NCBI GenBank assembly: GCA_900544195.1
Contig: UQUJ01000096.1
Span: 1 to 7,164 of the forward strand
DNA from: an uncultured Alistipes sp.
GTDB lineage: Bacteria > Bacteroidota > Bacteroidia > Bacteroidales > UBA932
Length of the DNA stretch: 7,164 bases
Reading direction: 5' to 3'
The translations under genes were made by a program, and so were the position numbers. Positions within the stretch are counted from its first letter, which is position 1; each line of letters opens with the position of its first letter. The notes beneath the pieces are model-generated. The model saw only the letters and a list, made by a program, of their open reading frames with translations, had not been told where the DNA came from and ran no database searches. This document shows, in pieces, positions 1-6,384 of the stretch.

Positions 1-102
1 GTGCCGGTGGCACATGACTGATGAGAAAAGACATATAGACCGAAAAGACAATCAAGGATTAACAAGTTATTTTTTAAGGATTACTTTAAAAAAGATTTTG
101 TT

Positions 103-657
103 ATGAAAAAGAAATTCAGATGTCTGGTTTGCGGTTATGTTTACGAAGGCGAGAACCCTCCTGCAGAGTGCCCGCAGTGCCACGCTCCTGCGAGCAAGTT
201 CGTTGAGATCAAGGATGAGGGCGGCAAGCCTCAGTGGGCCTGCGAGCACCACATCGGTGACGGCCGTGTAGAGGACAAGGAAGTTGTCCAGGGTCTCAAG
301 GATCATTTCAACGGTGAGTGCACGGAGGTCGGAATGTATCTCGCTATGAGCCGTCAGGCCGAGCGTGAGGGCTATCCGGAGATCGCCGAGGCCTTCAAGA
401 GGTACGCTTTCGAAGAGGCGGAGCACGCATCCAAGTTCGCCGAGCTTCTCGGAGACGTAGTCTGGGACACCAAGACCAACCTTGAGAAGCGTTATCAGGC
501 CGAGGCCGGTGCCTGCGAAGGCAAGCTCGCCATCGCCACAAGAGCCAAGCAGCTCGGCTACGACGCCATCCACGACACCGTTCACGAGATGGCCAAGGAC
601 GAGGCTCGCCACGGAGCCGGCTTCTACGGCCTCCTCACCCGCTACTTCGGCAAGTAG
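103..657 (+). CDS. rbr: Rubrerythrin with N-terminal rubredoxin domain (reverse rubrerythrin)
   Basis: A 184-residue cytoplasmic non-haem iron protein. Rubrerythrins reduce hydrogen peroxide to water with electrons ultimately from NAD(P)H, protecting anaerobes from oxygen. The N-terminus (about residues 5-47) is rubredoxin-like, with an iron-binding cysteine quartet at C7, C10, C23 and C26. The rest (about 55-184) is a ferritin-like four-helix bundle. It carries two ExxH motifs, E105/H108 (EEAEH) and E167/H170 (DEARH), and further acidic residues E72, E75, E134 and E139 that could complete the diiron site. Rubredoxin-first order is the reverse of classical rubrerythrin and is known from clostridial 'reverse rubrerythrins'. 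The start ATG lies after an A/T-rich leader with no clear Shine-Dalgarno. It appears monocistronic and ends at a strong hairpin shared with convergent genes. I see no truncation. The electron donor and true substrate are inferred from the family. Confidence 0.95.
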   Translation: MKKKFRCLVCGYVYEGENPPAECPQCHAPASKFVEIKDEGGKPQWACEHHIGDGRVEDKEVVQGLKDHFNGECTEVGMYLAMSRQAEREGYPEIAEAFKRYAFEEAEHASKFAELLGDVVWDTKTNLEKRYQAEAGACEGKLAIATRAKQLGYDAIHDTVHEMAKDEARHGAGFYGLLTRYFGK

Positions 658-702
658 CTTTCCTAAGCGGTGGAGGACAATCCACTGACATCAAGCACAT
701 TA

Positions 703-742
703 AAGAATCGTCTTTAGTCGGTTTCGACTAAAGACGATTCTT
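703..742. terminator. Bidirectional hairpin terminator between convergent genes
   Basis: Two arms of 18 bases (703-720 and 725-742) are perfectly complementary and close a 4-base GTTT loop. The outer stem is AAGAA/TTCTT, so the right arm ends in a U-rich stretch on the plus strand, and a T-rich tract also follows on the minus strand. It lies between the rubrerythrin stop (657) and the S4-protein stop (783), the only place where the two converging transcripts meet. A shared intrinsic terminator is the natural reading; neither side has a long U-run, so termination strength is inferred. Confidence 0.88.
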
Positions 743-782
743 CATTTCACTCTAACTCAACCAATTACGCAGCACGGCTACA

Positions 783-1235
783 TTACAGGTCGTCATCGGT
801 GAGGCCGAAGCGTTCGGCGATGTCATCGGGAATGTCTCCAAGGTCGTTACTGTAGTCGATCCCGCCCCAGGCTTCCTCCATGGCGCGGCGGTCTTTCTTG
901 GTCGGGCGGCCGGCGCCGGGGTCACGGCGGAGGAAGAAGGTCTCGACGGGAGCCTTGAGCTTGTCGATTTCGGATTGAGGGGTGAGGTTCTCCGCATAGT
1001 CCGGGACCAGTTTCGCGCCGAGACGGTGATCGGTCAACTGCTTGATTCTGTACGAGTACAACACTGCGCCCTTGCGGATTTCGACCACCTCTCCGACCTT
1101 CAGCATTCTGGAAGGCTTGGCGTTGACTCCACCGATCTTGACCTTGCCTCCTTTGCAGGCGTCCGTGGCCTCGGTGCGGGTCTTGAACACCCTGATGGCC
1201 CAAAGGACCTTGTCTATTCTTTCTGTGTCTGCCAT
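783..1235 (-). CDS. hslR: S4-domain RNA-binding protein, Hsp15/HslR-like
   Basis: A 150-residue protein. Residues about 5-55 form an S4 RNA-binding domain: an opening RIDKVLWAIRVFKTR, then a glycine turn and KVKIGGVNAKPS, the pattern seen in Hsp15, RluB-type pseudouridine synthases and ribosomal S4. As in E. coli HslR, a basic GRPTKKDRR segment follows (109-117). HslR binds free 50S subunits with stalled peptidyl-tRNA and helps recycle them; applying that role here is inference. The C-terminus (about 123-150) is strongly acidic and ends in DDDL, unlike the basic core. There is no synthase or other catalytic domain. The start codon is 3 bases past the stop of the isomerase-like gene, so the two are very likely co-transcribed and translationally coupled, although no functional link is obvious. 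Transcription ends at the shared hairpin at 703-742. The family is secure and the symbol is by similarity. Confidence 0.88.
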   Translation of the reverse strand: MADTERIDKVLWAIRVFKTRTEATDACKGGKVKIGGVNAKPSRMLKVGEVVEIRKGAVLYSYRIKQLTDHRLGAKLVPDYAENLTPQSEIDKLKAPVETFFLRRDPGAGRPTKKDRRAMEEAWGGIDYSNDLGDIPDDIAERFGLTDDDL

Positions 1236-1238
1236 AAC

Positions 1239-2279
1239 CTAACTGTTCCACTCACGAATATGCGGATCCGGAGTCTCTGCCTCAACAAAGGAACCCGGCT
1301 CAACCTCCTGATTCGTGTACGAATCCTTCACAAGACGCTTTTCCACAAGGGCTTCCAGAAGGACAGTCCCACGGGCAGCCGGAATAAGGAAAAAATCATT
1401 CAACTCGGACGGGACCAAAATGGAGTGTCCAGATTTCAATGAATATGACTCCACACTCTTGGCGCCTTTATCATCCTCGACAGGAATCTGGACGGTCGCC
1501 TCTCCCGAAGCGCAGTAATAGACAGCGAAACTGCCAGGCTGGTCGGAGAATATGTGCAGTCCGTCCTTCAGGTCGAGTTTCGTGACTACAAATTCAGGAC
1601 ACGATGCCAGTTTGTCTCCAGTGACAGGCTCAGGGACAAATTTCCTGAAATCAATCAAGTCAAAGGCTTCCTCTAGCAGCAGTTCCTCTGAATCAAGCGA
1701 TTCCAGACCCCAGTTATGGAGATTGAAGACAAGCTCGGAACTCTCGGCGATCTCGACGATCCTGAGTCCGGGGCCGGCGGCGAAGACCGTGCCCGGCTTG
1801 ATCAGATAAGCATCCCCTTTCCGCGGCTTGACAATATTCAAGACCTCTCTTACCGTCCCGTCTTGACATCTGGCATAAAATTCAGCCGGATCGACATCCC
1901 GATTGAAGCCAAGAAGCAATTCCGAACCCGGAGTGGTTTCCTGAACGTACCAGAGGGCGGTCTTGCCGAACGAATCGTATCTTTCGGCGGCCACGTCATC
2001 CGGGGCGTTCATCTGCAGGGGCTGCCAACCGGTCACATCCATGACCTTCACCATCACAGGGAACTGAAGGCCGTAGAACTCGAAGACATCATCCCCGACC
2101 ACCCTTTCCAGATAAGTTCCCATCAACTCGCTCAGAGTGTTGCCCCCGAACCAGCCGTTGTCAATCATTGAGTCCTTGAATCCCAGGTCAGCGATCTGAT
2201 AGCTGACGTGTCCCCAAGGCACATCCGCACCTTCATCCACAAACCTCAACGGGTAAAGTTTCCTATTCTCGTTCTCCAT
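1239..2279 (-). CDS. Type I phosphomannose isomerase-like cupin protein, metal site degenerate
   Basis: A 346-residue protein, close to the ~315-320 residues usual for short bacterial ManA. The family outline is clear: PWGHVSYQIAD (21-31), FGGNTLSEL (44-52), FPVMVKVMDVTGW (73-85), PDD (93-95), FGKTALWYVQE (104-114), KGDAYLIKPGTVFAAG (154-169), LRIVEIAESSELVFN (172-186) and a second cupin half (about 225-310). ManA interconverts mannose 6-phosphate and fructose 6-phosphate using zinc held by Gln and His (QVHPDD), Glu (GKTExWY) and His (GTxHA). Here the matching residues are M90 and A92 (or Q89 and N91 if one residue is inserted), A108 and F166, and the arginine of the TYRxxD motif is N186. It is therefore probably not a working isomerase and may bind a sugar phosphate or regulate. 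The reading frame is intact, suggesting selection. It follows the GH31 gene across a 101-bp gap holding a repeat, and precedes the S4 gene by 3 bases. Confidence 0.85.
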   Translation of the reverse strand: MENENRKLYPLRFVDEGADVPWGHVSYQIADLGFKDSMIDNGWFGGNTLSELMGTYLERVVGDDVFEFYGLQFPVMVKVMDVTGWQPLQMNAPDDVAAERYDSFGKTALWYVQETTPGSELLLGFNRDVDPAEFYARCQDGTVREVLNIVKPRKGDAYLIKPGTVFAAGPGLRIVEIAESSELVFNLHNWGLESLDSEELLLEEAFDLIDFRKFVPEPVTGDKLASCPEFVVTKLDLKDGLHIFSDQPGSFAVYYCASGEATVQIPVEDDKGAKSVESYSLKSGHSILVPSELNDFFLIPAARGTVLLEALVEKRLVKDSYTNQEVEPGSFVEAETPDPHIREWNS

Positions 2280-2290
2280 ATTCGCATTAT

Positions 2291-2360
2291 CTTTCGCAAG
2301 CAGGCAATTGCCGACGGAATAATCCTATCTCACATCAGAAAGTGAATGCCCACCCATATT
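2291..2360. repeat. Dispersed ~70-bp intergenic repeat, copy 1
   Basis: This segment fills most of the gap between the GH31 stop and the isomerase-like start. It matches 7068-7139 in the same plus-strand orientation. The left block 2291-2309 (CTTTCGC...AGGCAATT) agrees at 17 of 19 positions. The right block 2326-2360 (TATC...TGCCCACCCA.ATT) agrees at about 28 of 35. A variable 16-18 bases separates them. The arms GGCAATTGC (2303-2311) and GTGAATGCC (2342-2350) can pair in plus-strand RNA with one mismatch and two G-U pairs. No ORF or transposase is associated. It may be a small repetitive element (REP/MITE-like) or a structured RNA. Its right end is 20 bases from the GH31 stop codon. Confidence 0.72.
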
Positions 2361-2380
2361 CATAGAAACAACAATAGAGG

Positions 2381-5104
2381 CTATTCCACTCCGACCTGTG
2401 CCTTGACCTTGGCGACAAAGTCTGCCGGAATAGTCTCATAATCAGCAAAGTCAGCGATAAGCGTCGCTGTGTCAATCTTCTCCAGATATTTCCCCACGTT
2501 ATGAGGTTCCTCATTTATAAAGCTGGCGCATTGAGACAAGGCGAGGAACGGATCAGGAAGCATCATATAGGCATCGACATATTTCCCGAAGATGAGTTTG
2601 GTCTCCGGTGTGATGTCCATCATCCTGTGCATCAAGCCCTTCTTGCCGTTCAGAAGATCGCGGTGCGAGGCGGAATATTCATTGAAAGAACATTCGATGA
2701 CAAGTTCCTCGGAGGCAAGAGTTTCCGGAAGATAGATGACAGCGGAGAGATCCGCACCCTCATAGCCCCACACAGCATCCTTTCGAGACACTTCCGCATT
2801 GTGGGCGGCAAAGCGGGAATATGGCACCTCGGCTCCGTTCACGGTCACTTTCTCCGGCGCGAAGACACCTGCAAGGACAACCTGCACACGGCGTTCCGTG
2901 GCGATCCCACGATAACTTCCTTGACGAGGAGCGACCGTGATCCTCACTGAGGAGGCATCCGAAACCTTGCGGACATTCGTGGTGGCATATTCAGTGCTGT
3001 AGGCCTGGGTCACGCCATCGTCCTCATAGACAGAAACTGTGCTTTCGCCATCTCCCGGTGCCACAAAGAGTTTCAGAGTGTTGTCCTTCTCCTGAAGTGA
3101 TTTGATCTTGTCCGAGGCCATCGGAATGACGGCACCGGCCTTGATGTAGTAAGGATTCTCGCTGATGGTATATTCCAAAGTATCCGTCTGACCACCTTTG
3201 AATATCGTCCCCGTGGCCACATCGTACCAGTCGCCACCCTCCGGGAACCACATCACACGCTTTGCCAGCCCAGTGACGGAATCGGCCGGCTCGCAGACAA
3301 CAGTCGCAAGTATATCATTGCCAAAGAGATACTCCTGTTTAAAATCGTAGGCCTGAGGAGTTTCGGGATATTCATAATAAAGCGGGCGGCACATAGAGAT
3401 GCCGGTGTCGTAGGCCTCACGGGCTGCGCCGTAGATGTACGGCGAGAGGTCGTAGCGGAGTCTGACGGCGGCGCGCATCGCGTCAAAATGATCCGGGAAC
3501 ACCCAGAACCGCTTCTCCATCGTCAGATCCTTCGTTGAATGGGTTTTGAATATAGGGGTGAACACTCCCGACTGGAGCCACCTTGTGTACAGTTCCGGAT
3601 CGGTCGCTTTGACACCCTTGGGTTGAAGATGGCCTCCGATGTCGTGTCCCCAGTAGCCGTAGCCCACGTTGGAAGCGGTGGCGGTGAAATATGGCAGATA
3701 GCCAAGCACCTGCCACGAAGCCAGACAGTCTCCGGAAAAGCCGATCTGGTAGCGGTGGCTGCCGATGCCTCCCCAACGATGGTATATCATCGGGCGGCGG
3801 GCATATATTCCCTGATCAGCCGACTGGCGGACCATATCGTTGAAGAAGGTGTAGTTCAGCCAGAATGTGTTGTTAAGTCCTTGCACGTACTTGCTGAACT
3901 TCCATTGCTGCCAGTCGAGCCACCAGAAGTCAACTCCCTGACGCTCGAACGGACGGATCACGGAATTGAAATATGCGTTCGCCCAGTTGATGTCATCCAT
4001 CCTGAACGGTACCGGAGCCTTGCTGCCGTCCGGATTGATGTAACCCTTCGGGCCGTCATATTCATTCGTCCTTGAAAGATAGTCCTTGACAAAGCGGTCG
4101 TAAGGCTCCTCGTAAGGTTGGATTCCGGAAGCCGGATGCAGGTTCAGCGTGGTTTTAAGCCCAAGATTATGAAGATCCTGCAGGCAGTTTTCCGGGTTAG
4201 GGAAAAGTTTCTTCTGCCAGGTGTAGCCAGTCCAACCGATCCTCTGGCCAAACTCGTCCTTAGGTGCCTTGTACCTCCTCAGCGACCATGTCTCGTGCCA
4301 GTCCATGTCGAGAACCATCACGTCGATCGGGATGTCCAGCGAGCGGATCTCCTTTCCAAGCCCCACGAACTCGAAGTCCGAATACTGCCAGAAACGGCAC
4401 CACCAGTAGCCAAGGGCATATTTCGGCGGCATAGGAATACGACCTCCGATTCTGGTGAAGTCTGAGACGGCGGCCTTGTAGTCGTGACCGTAGGCGAACA
4501 GGTAAAGGTCTTGCCTGTCAGTGGAGTCTCGATCCGCGACCCAATGTCTCCAATCCGAGTCAACCGGCACAAACACCTGTCTGTCAGACTCATCCATGAC
4601 GGCCCAGCCGTCCCGCGAGATGACTCCCTTGTCGTACGGTTCCTTGGTCTTGACACCGTCACAACCGTCCAGCGTCCTCGTCGTTCCGAGCAAATTGCCG
4701 CTGTCATCCATCCCCGGATGCCAAGTCACTGTCCTAAAGCCTTTTCTGGCAGCAGGATCCGCCATTCGGAATGTCACATTCAAATTATTCTCATCGAATT
4801 TGTCATTTCCCGAATATGTCAGCGTGATGTCCTGAGTTTTGATTGTCAGCTTCTTGCCGGACCTTTTCACTGTGTAAACCGGAACAGGCAGTTTTCTGTT
4901 GACCACACCGAGGGTGGCCCTGTCCTCGAACTTTCCGTCCGCGGCCCATTCCATACGCACCAACCGGCTCTCCAGCACAGTGAACCTCGTGTTGCCCGAA
5001 ACGACAACCGCTTTTGGATCAGCCACCGGATCATCCCCGGCACTCTGTGCCGAAGCTGAAAACACCGTCAAAACGAACAAGGCGCAGACGGCAAGACCTT
5101 TCAT
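2381..5104 (-). CDS. Secreted glycoside hydrolase family 31 (alpha-glucosidase-like)
   Basis: A 907-residue retaining alpha-glycosidase, numbered here from the ATG at 5104-5102. That start opens a signal peptide (MKGLAVCALFVLTVFSASAQ, likely cut after ASA) with no lipobox cysteine, so the product is periplasmic or secreted. The open frame continues upstream to 5200, but a promoter element lies inside that extension; an ATG at 5119 is the alternative. Domains in order: an N-terminal beta-sandwich (about 25-220); a TIM barrel (about 225-585) with VLDMDWH (264-270), the likely nucleophile D397 in WWLDWQQW, the likely acid/base D459 in GFSGD, and GYWGHDIGGH (483-492); then C-terminal beta domains including a DUF5110-type segment near LYVYEDDG-like residues 690-697; and an unrecognised helical tail (about 813-907). 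The nucleophile context WQQ differs from the usual MNE of alpha-glucosidases, so the substrate is not assignable. It is the first gene of the minus-strand block and is divergent from kdgK. Confidence 0.93.
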   Translation of the reverse strand: MKGLAVCALFVLTVFSASAQSAGDDPVADPKAVVVSGNTRFTVLESRLVRMEWAADGKFEDRATLGVVNRKLPVPVYTVKRSGKKLTIKTQDITLTYSGNDKFDENNLNVTFRMADPAARKGFRTVTWHPGMDDSGNLLGTTRTLDGCDGVKTKEPYDKGVISRDGWAVMDESDRQVFVPVDSDWRHWVADRDSTDRQDLYLFAYGHDYKAAVSDFTRIGGRIPMPPKYALGYWWCRFWQYSDFEFVGLGKEIRSLDIPIDVMVLDMDWHETWSLRRYKAPKDEFGQRIGWTGYTWQKKLFPNPENCLQDLHNLGLKTTLNLHPASGIQPYEEPYDRFVKDYLSRTNEYDGPKGYINPDGSKAPVPFRMDDINWANAYFNSVIRPFERQGVDFWWLDWQQWKFSKYVQGLNNTFWLNYTFFNDMVRQSADQGIYARRPMIYHRWGGIGSHRYQIGFSGDCLASWQVLGYLPYFTATASNVGYGYWGHDIGGHLQPKGVKATDPELYTRWLQSGVFTPIFKTHSTKDLTMEKRFWVFPDHFDAMRAAVRLRYDLSPYIYGAAREAYDTGISMCRPLYYEYPETPQAYDFKQEYLFGNDILATVVCEPADSVTGLAKRVMWFPEGGDWYDVATGTIFKGGQTDTLEYTISENPYYIKAGAVIPMASDKIKSLQEKDNTLKLFVAPGDGESTVSVYEDDGVTQAYSTEYATTNVRKVSDASSVRITVAPRQGSYRGIATERRVQVVLAGVFAPEKVTVNGAEVPYSRFAAHNAEVSRKDAVWGYEGADLSAVIYLPETLASEELVIECSFNEYSASHRDLLNGKKGLMHRMMDITPETKLIFGKYVDAYMMLPDPFLALSQCASFINEEPHNVGKYLEKIDTATLIADFADYETIPADFVAKVKAQVGVE

Positions 5105-5141
5105 AATGACACTTCTCATAGTCTGTATGAATATTATGGTG

Positions 5142-5149
5142 CAAAGATA
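5142..5149 (-). promoter_or_regulatory. Bacteroidota -7 promoter element for the GH31 gene
   Basis: On the minus strand this reads TATCTTTG, an exact match to the phylum's TAnnTTTG -7 element. Transcription would start near 5136, about 30 bases before the ATG at 5104. No good TTTG -33 element lies about 20 bases upstream, only a T-run and GC-rich sequence. The position argues against translation starting at the far-upstream ATG (5200). Confidence 0.6.
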
Positions 5150-5220
5150 ATCAAAAAAAAGCGGACGCAGACCGGAAGTTTGGCGGTACGGCAGATTCAT
5201 TCACGAGACGTCAAAAAAAT

Positions 5221-5236
5221 CCGTGTACGTTAACGG
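5221..5236. promoter_or_regulatory. Imperfect palindrome, candidate operator O1 upstream of kdgK
   Basis: CCGTGTACGTTAACGG matches its own reverse complement at 12 of 16 positions and is centred on CG between 5228 and 5229. That central CG is a feature of many LacI-family operators. It covers roughly -48 to -33 relative to the predicted kdgK start. Its left half CCGTGTAC recurs exactly at 5263-5270. The regulator is not in the window; the operator role is inferred. Confidence 0.4.
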
Positions 5237-5254
5237 AAATATGAGAATATTTCC

Positions 5255-5262
5255 TAACTTTG
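5255..5262 (+). promoter_or_regulatory. Bacteroidota -7 promoter element for the kdgK-eda operon
   Basis: TAACTTTG matches TAnnTTTG exactly. Transcription would begin around 5268, giving a leader of about 74 bases before kdgK. No clear TTTG -33 box is present; the sequence about 20 bases upstream is the palindrome at 5221-5236, compatible with a weak, regulator-controlled promoter. Confidence 0.6.
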
Positions 5263-5280
5263 CCGTGTACAATGTGTACA
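5263..5280. promoter_or_regulatory. Twin TGTACA site, candidate operator O2 at the kdgK transcription start
   Basis: CCGTGTAC (5263-5270) repeats the left half of O1 exactly 42 bp downstream. It runs into TGTACA-ATG-TGTACA (5266-5280), in which two self-complementary hexamers make a 15-bp palindrome apart from the 3-base centre. The site overlaps the predicted transcription start, where bound protein would block initiation. The repressor role is inferred. Confidence 0.45.
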
Positions 5281-5341
5281 GAGCCGGGCGGAAGCGCGGC
5301 ACAAACAAGTCAAATTATTTACACAAAATAAATTACGCAAT

Positions 5342-6373
5342 ATGGCAAGGATTATAACTTTCGGAGAGATAATGCTCAGGCTGGCCACTCCCGGGCATCT
5401 GAGATTTTCGCAGACACATGAATTTGAAGCGACTTTTGGCGGTGGAGAAGCCAATGTGGCGGTCTCTCTGGCCAACTATGGAGATGACGCACAGTTTGTG
5501 ACGGCTCTTCCTGGAAACGATATCGCCAAGACATGCCTCGCTGAGCTTCGCGGATTAGGTGTCGGAGTGGAATTCTGCATCGAGAGCGGGGACAGGATCG
5601 GCATCTACTACATCGAGAAAGGGGCGGTGGCCCGGCCAAGCAAAGTGATCTACGACCGCGCGCACTCGTCCATCGCGGAGATCAAGCCGGGAATGATCGA
5701 CTGGGACAAGGTGTTCGGGAATGCGGATTGGTTCCACTGGACAGGAATAACCCCGGCGATCAGCCAGAGTTGTGCGGATGTCTGCCTTGAGGCGGTCCAG
5801 GCGGCGAACAGACACGGCGTTAAAGTCTCCTGTGACCTCAACTACAGAAAGAATCTTTGGAAATATGGCAAGACGGCCTCGGAGATCATGCCCGCCCTCG
5901 TGGCCGGATGCGATGTGATCATCGGCAACGAGGAAGATGCGGAGAAGGTCTTCGGGATCAAGCCGGATGGGTTCAATGCGGAAGACGGGGTGATTGAAAC
6001 AGCGAAATTCCAGTTTGTCGCGAAGTCACTCATGGAGAGATTCCCTAAGGCCTCGAAAGTCGCCATAACACTCCGCGGCTCGATCAACGCCGACCACAAC
6101 ACATGGGGCGCAGTGCTTTACGATGGCAAGACCCTGTTCTCCTCAAGGCGCTACGACATCACCCACATTGTTGACAGGGTCGGCGGAGGCGACTCTTTCG
6201 GAGGCGGACTGATCCACGGCCTTCTCAGCTACAATGACGACCAGAAAGCCTTGGACTTCGCCGTGGCCGCCTCCTGTCTCAAGCACACGATCGAAGGAGA
6301 CTACAACCGCGTGACCGCAAATGAAGTGGAAACTCTTATGAACGGCAACGGCTCAGGCCGTGTCTCACGATAA
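5342..6373 (+). CDS. kdgK: 2-keto-3-deoxygluconate kinase (PfkB family)
   Basis: A 343-residue cytoplasmic sugar kinase, predicted to phosphorylate 2-keto-3-deoxygluconate with ATP to KDPG, the substrate of the aldolase encoded next. PfkB-family features in order: GEIMLRL (8-14); the GGGEANVA substrate loop (33-40); DLNYRKNLW (165-173), characteristic of KDG kinases; GNEEDA (195-200); TLRGS (243-247), at the nucleotide-binding side; and the second PfkB signature DRVGGGDSFGGG (278-289) with catalytic base D284. The oxyanion-hole motif is GGGD rather than the common GAGD. Length is normal for the family (~310-345). The ATG follows an A-rich leader without Shine-Dalgarno and is the only plausible early start. 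The gene is 11 bases (5 if the alternative start is used) before eda, so the two form an operon behind the promoter at 5255-5262. The assignment rests on motifs plus the aldolase neighbour; ribokinase- or fructokinase-like activity is a less likely alternative. Confidence 0.9.
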   Translation: MARIITFGEIMLRLATPGHLRFSQTHEFEATFGGGEANVAVSLANYGDDAQFVTALPGNDIAKTCLAELRGLGVGVEFCIESGDRIGIYYIEKGAVARPSKVIYDRAHSSIAEIKPGMIDWDKVFGNADWFHWTGITPAISQSCADVCLEAVQAANRHGVKVSCDLNYRKNLWKYGKTASEIMPALVAGCDVIIGNEEDAEKVFGIKPDGFNAEDGVIETAKFQFVAKSLMERFPKASKVAITLRGSINADHNTWGAVLYDGKTLFSSRRYDITHIVDRVGGGDSFGGGLIHGLLSYNDDQKALDFAVAASCLKHTIEGDYNRVTANEVETLMNGNGSGRVSR

Positions 6374-6384
6374 AATTCATGAAT

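Noticed and set aside
1..13. Small palindrome GTGCC-GGT-GGCAC at the window edge
   Set aside because: The stem is only 5 bp and the sequence is cut off at base 1, so whether it is an upstream terminator, riboswitch stem or chance cannot be judged.
68..88. Possible -7 promoter element (TATTTTTT or TTACTTTA) for rubrerythrin
   Set aside because: Neither matches TAnnTTTG and no spaced TTTG lies upstream. The AT-rich leader gives such partial matches by chance.
2..106. Open frame reaching into the rubrerythrin start with a TGA overlapping its ATG
   Set aside because: About 34 codons of AT-rich, lysine/isoleucine-rich translation with no family resemblance. The base composition fits a leader, not the GC-rich coding seen elsewhere.
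67..612. Long minus-strand open frame opposite rubrerythrin, and similar antisense frames opposite GH31 and kdgK
   Set aside because: They are mirror frames caused by GC-rich codon use in the real genes; they have no recognisable motifs and no promoters.
5161..5220. Further TGTAC-type operator near the GH31 promoter
   Set aside because: Only a GGTACGG core is present, without a palindrome or match to the kdgK-side sites.
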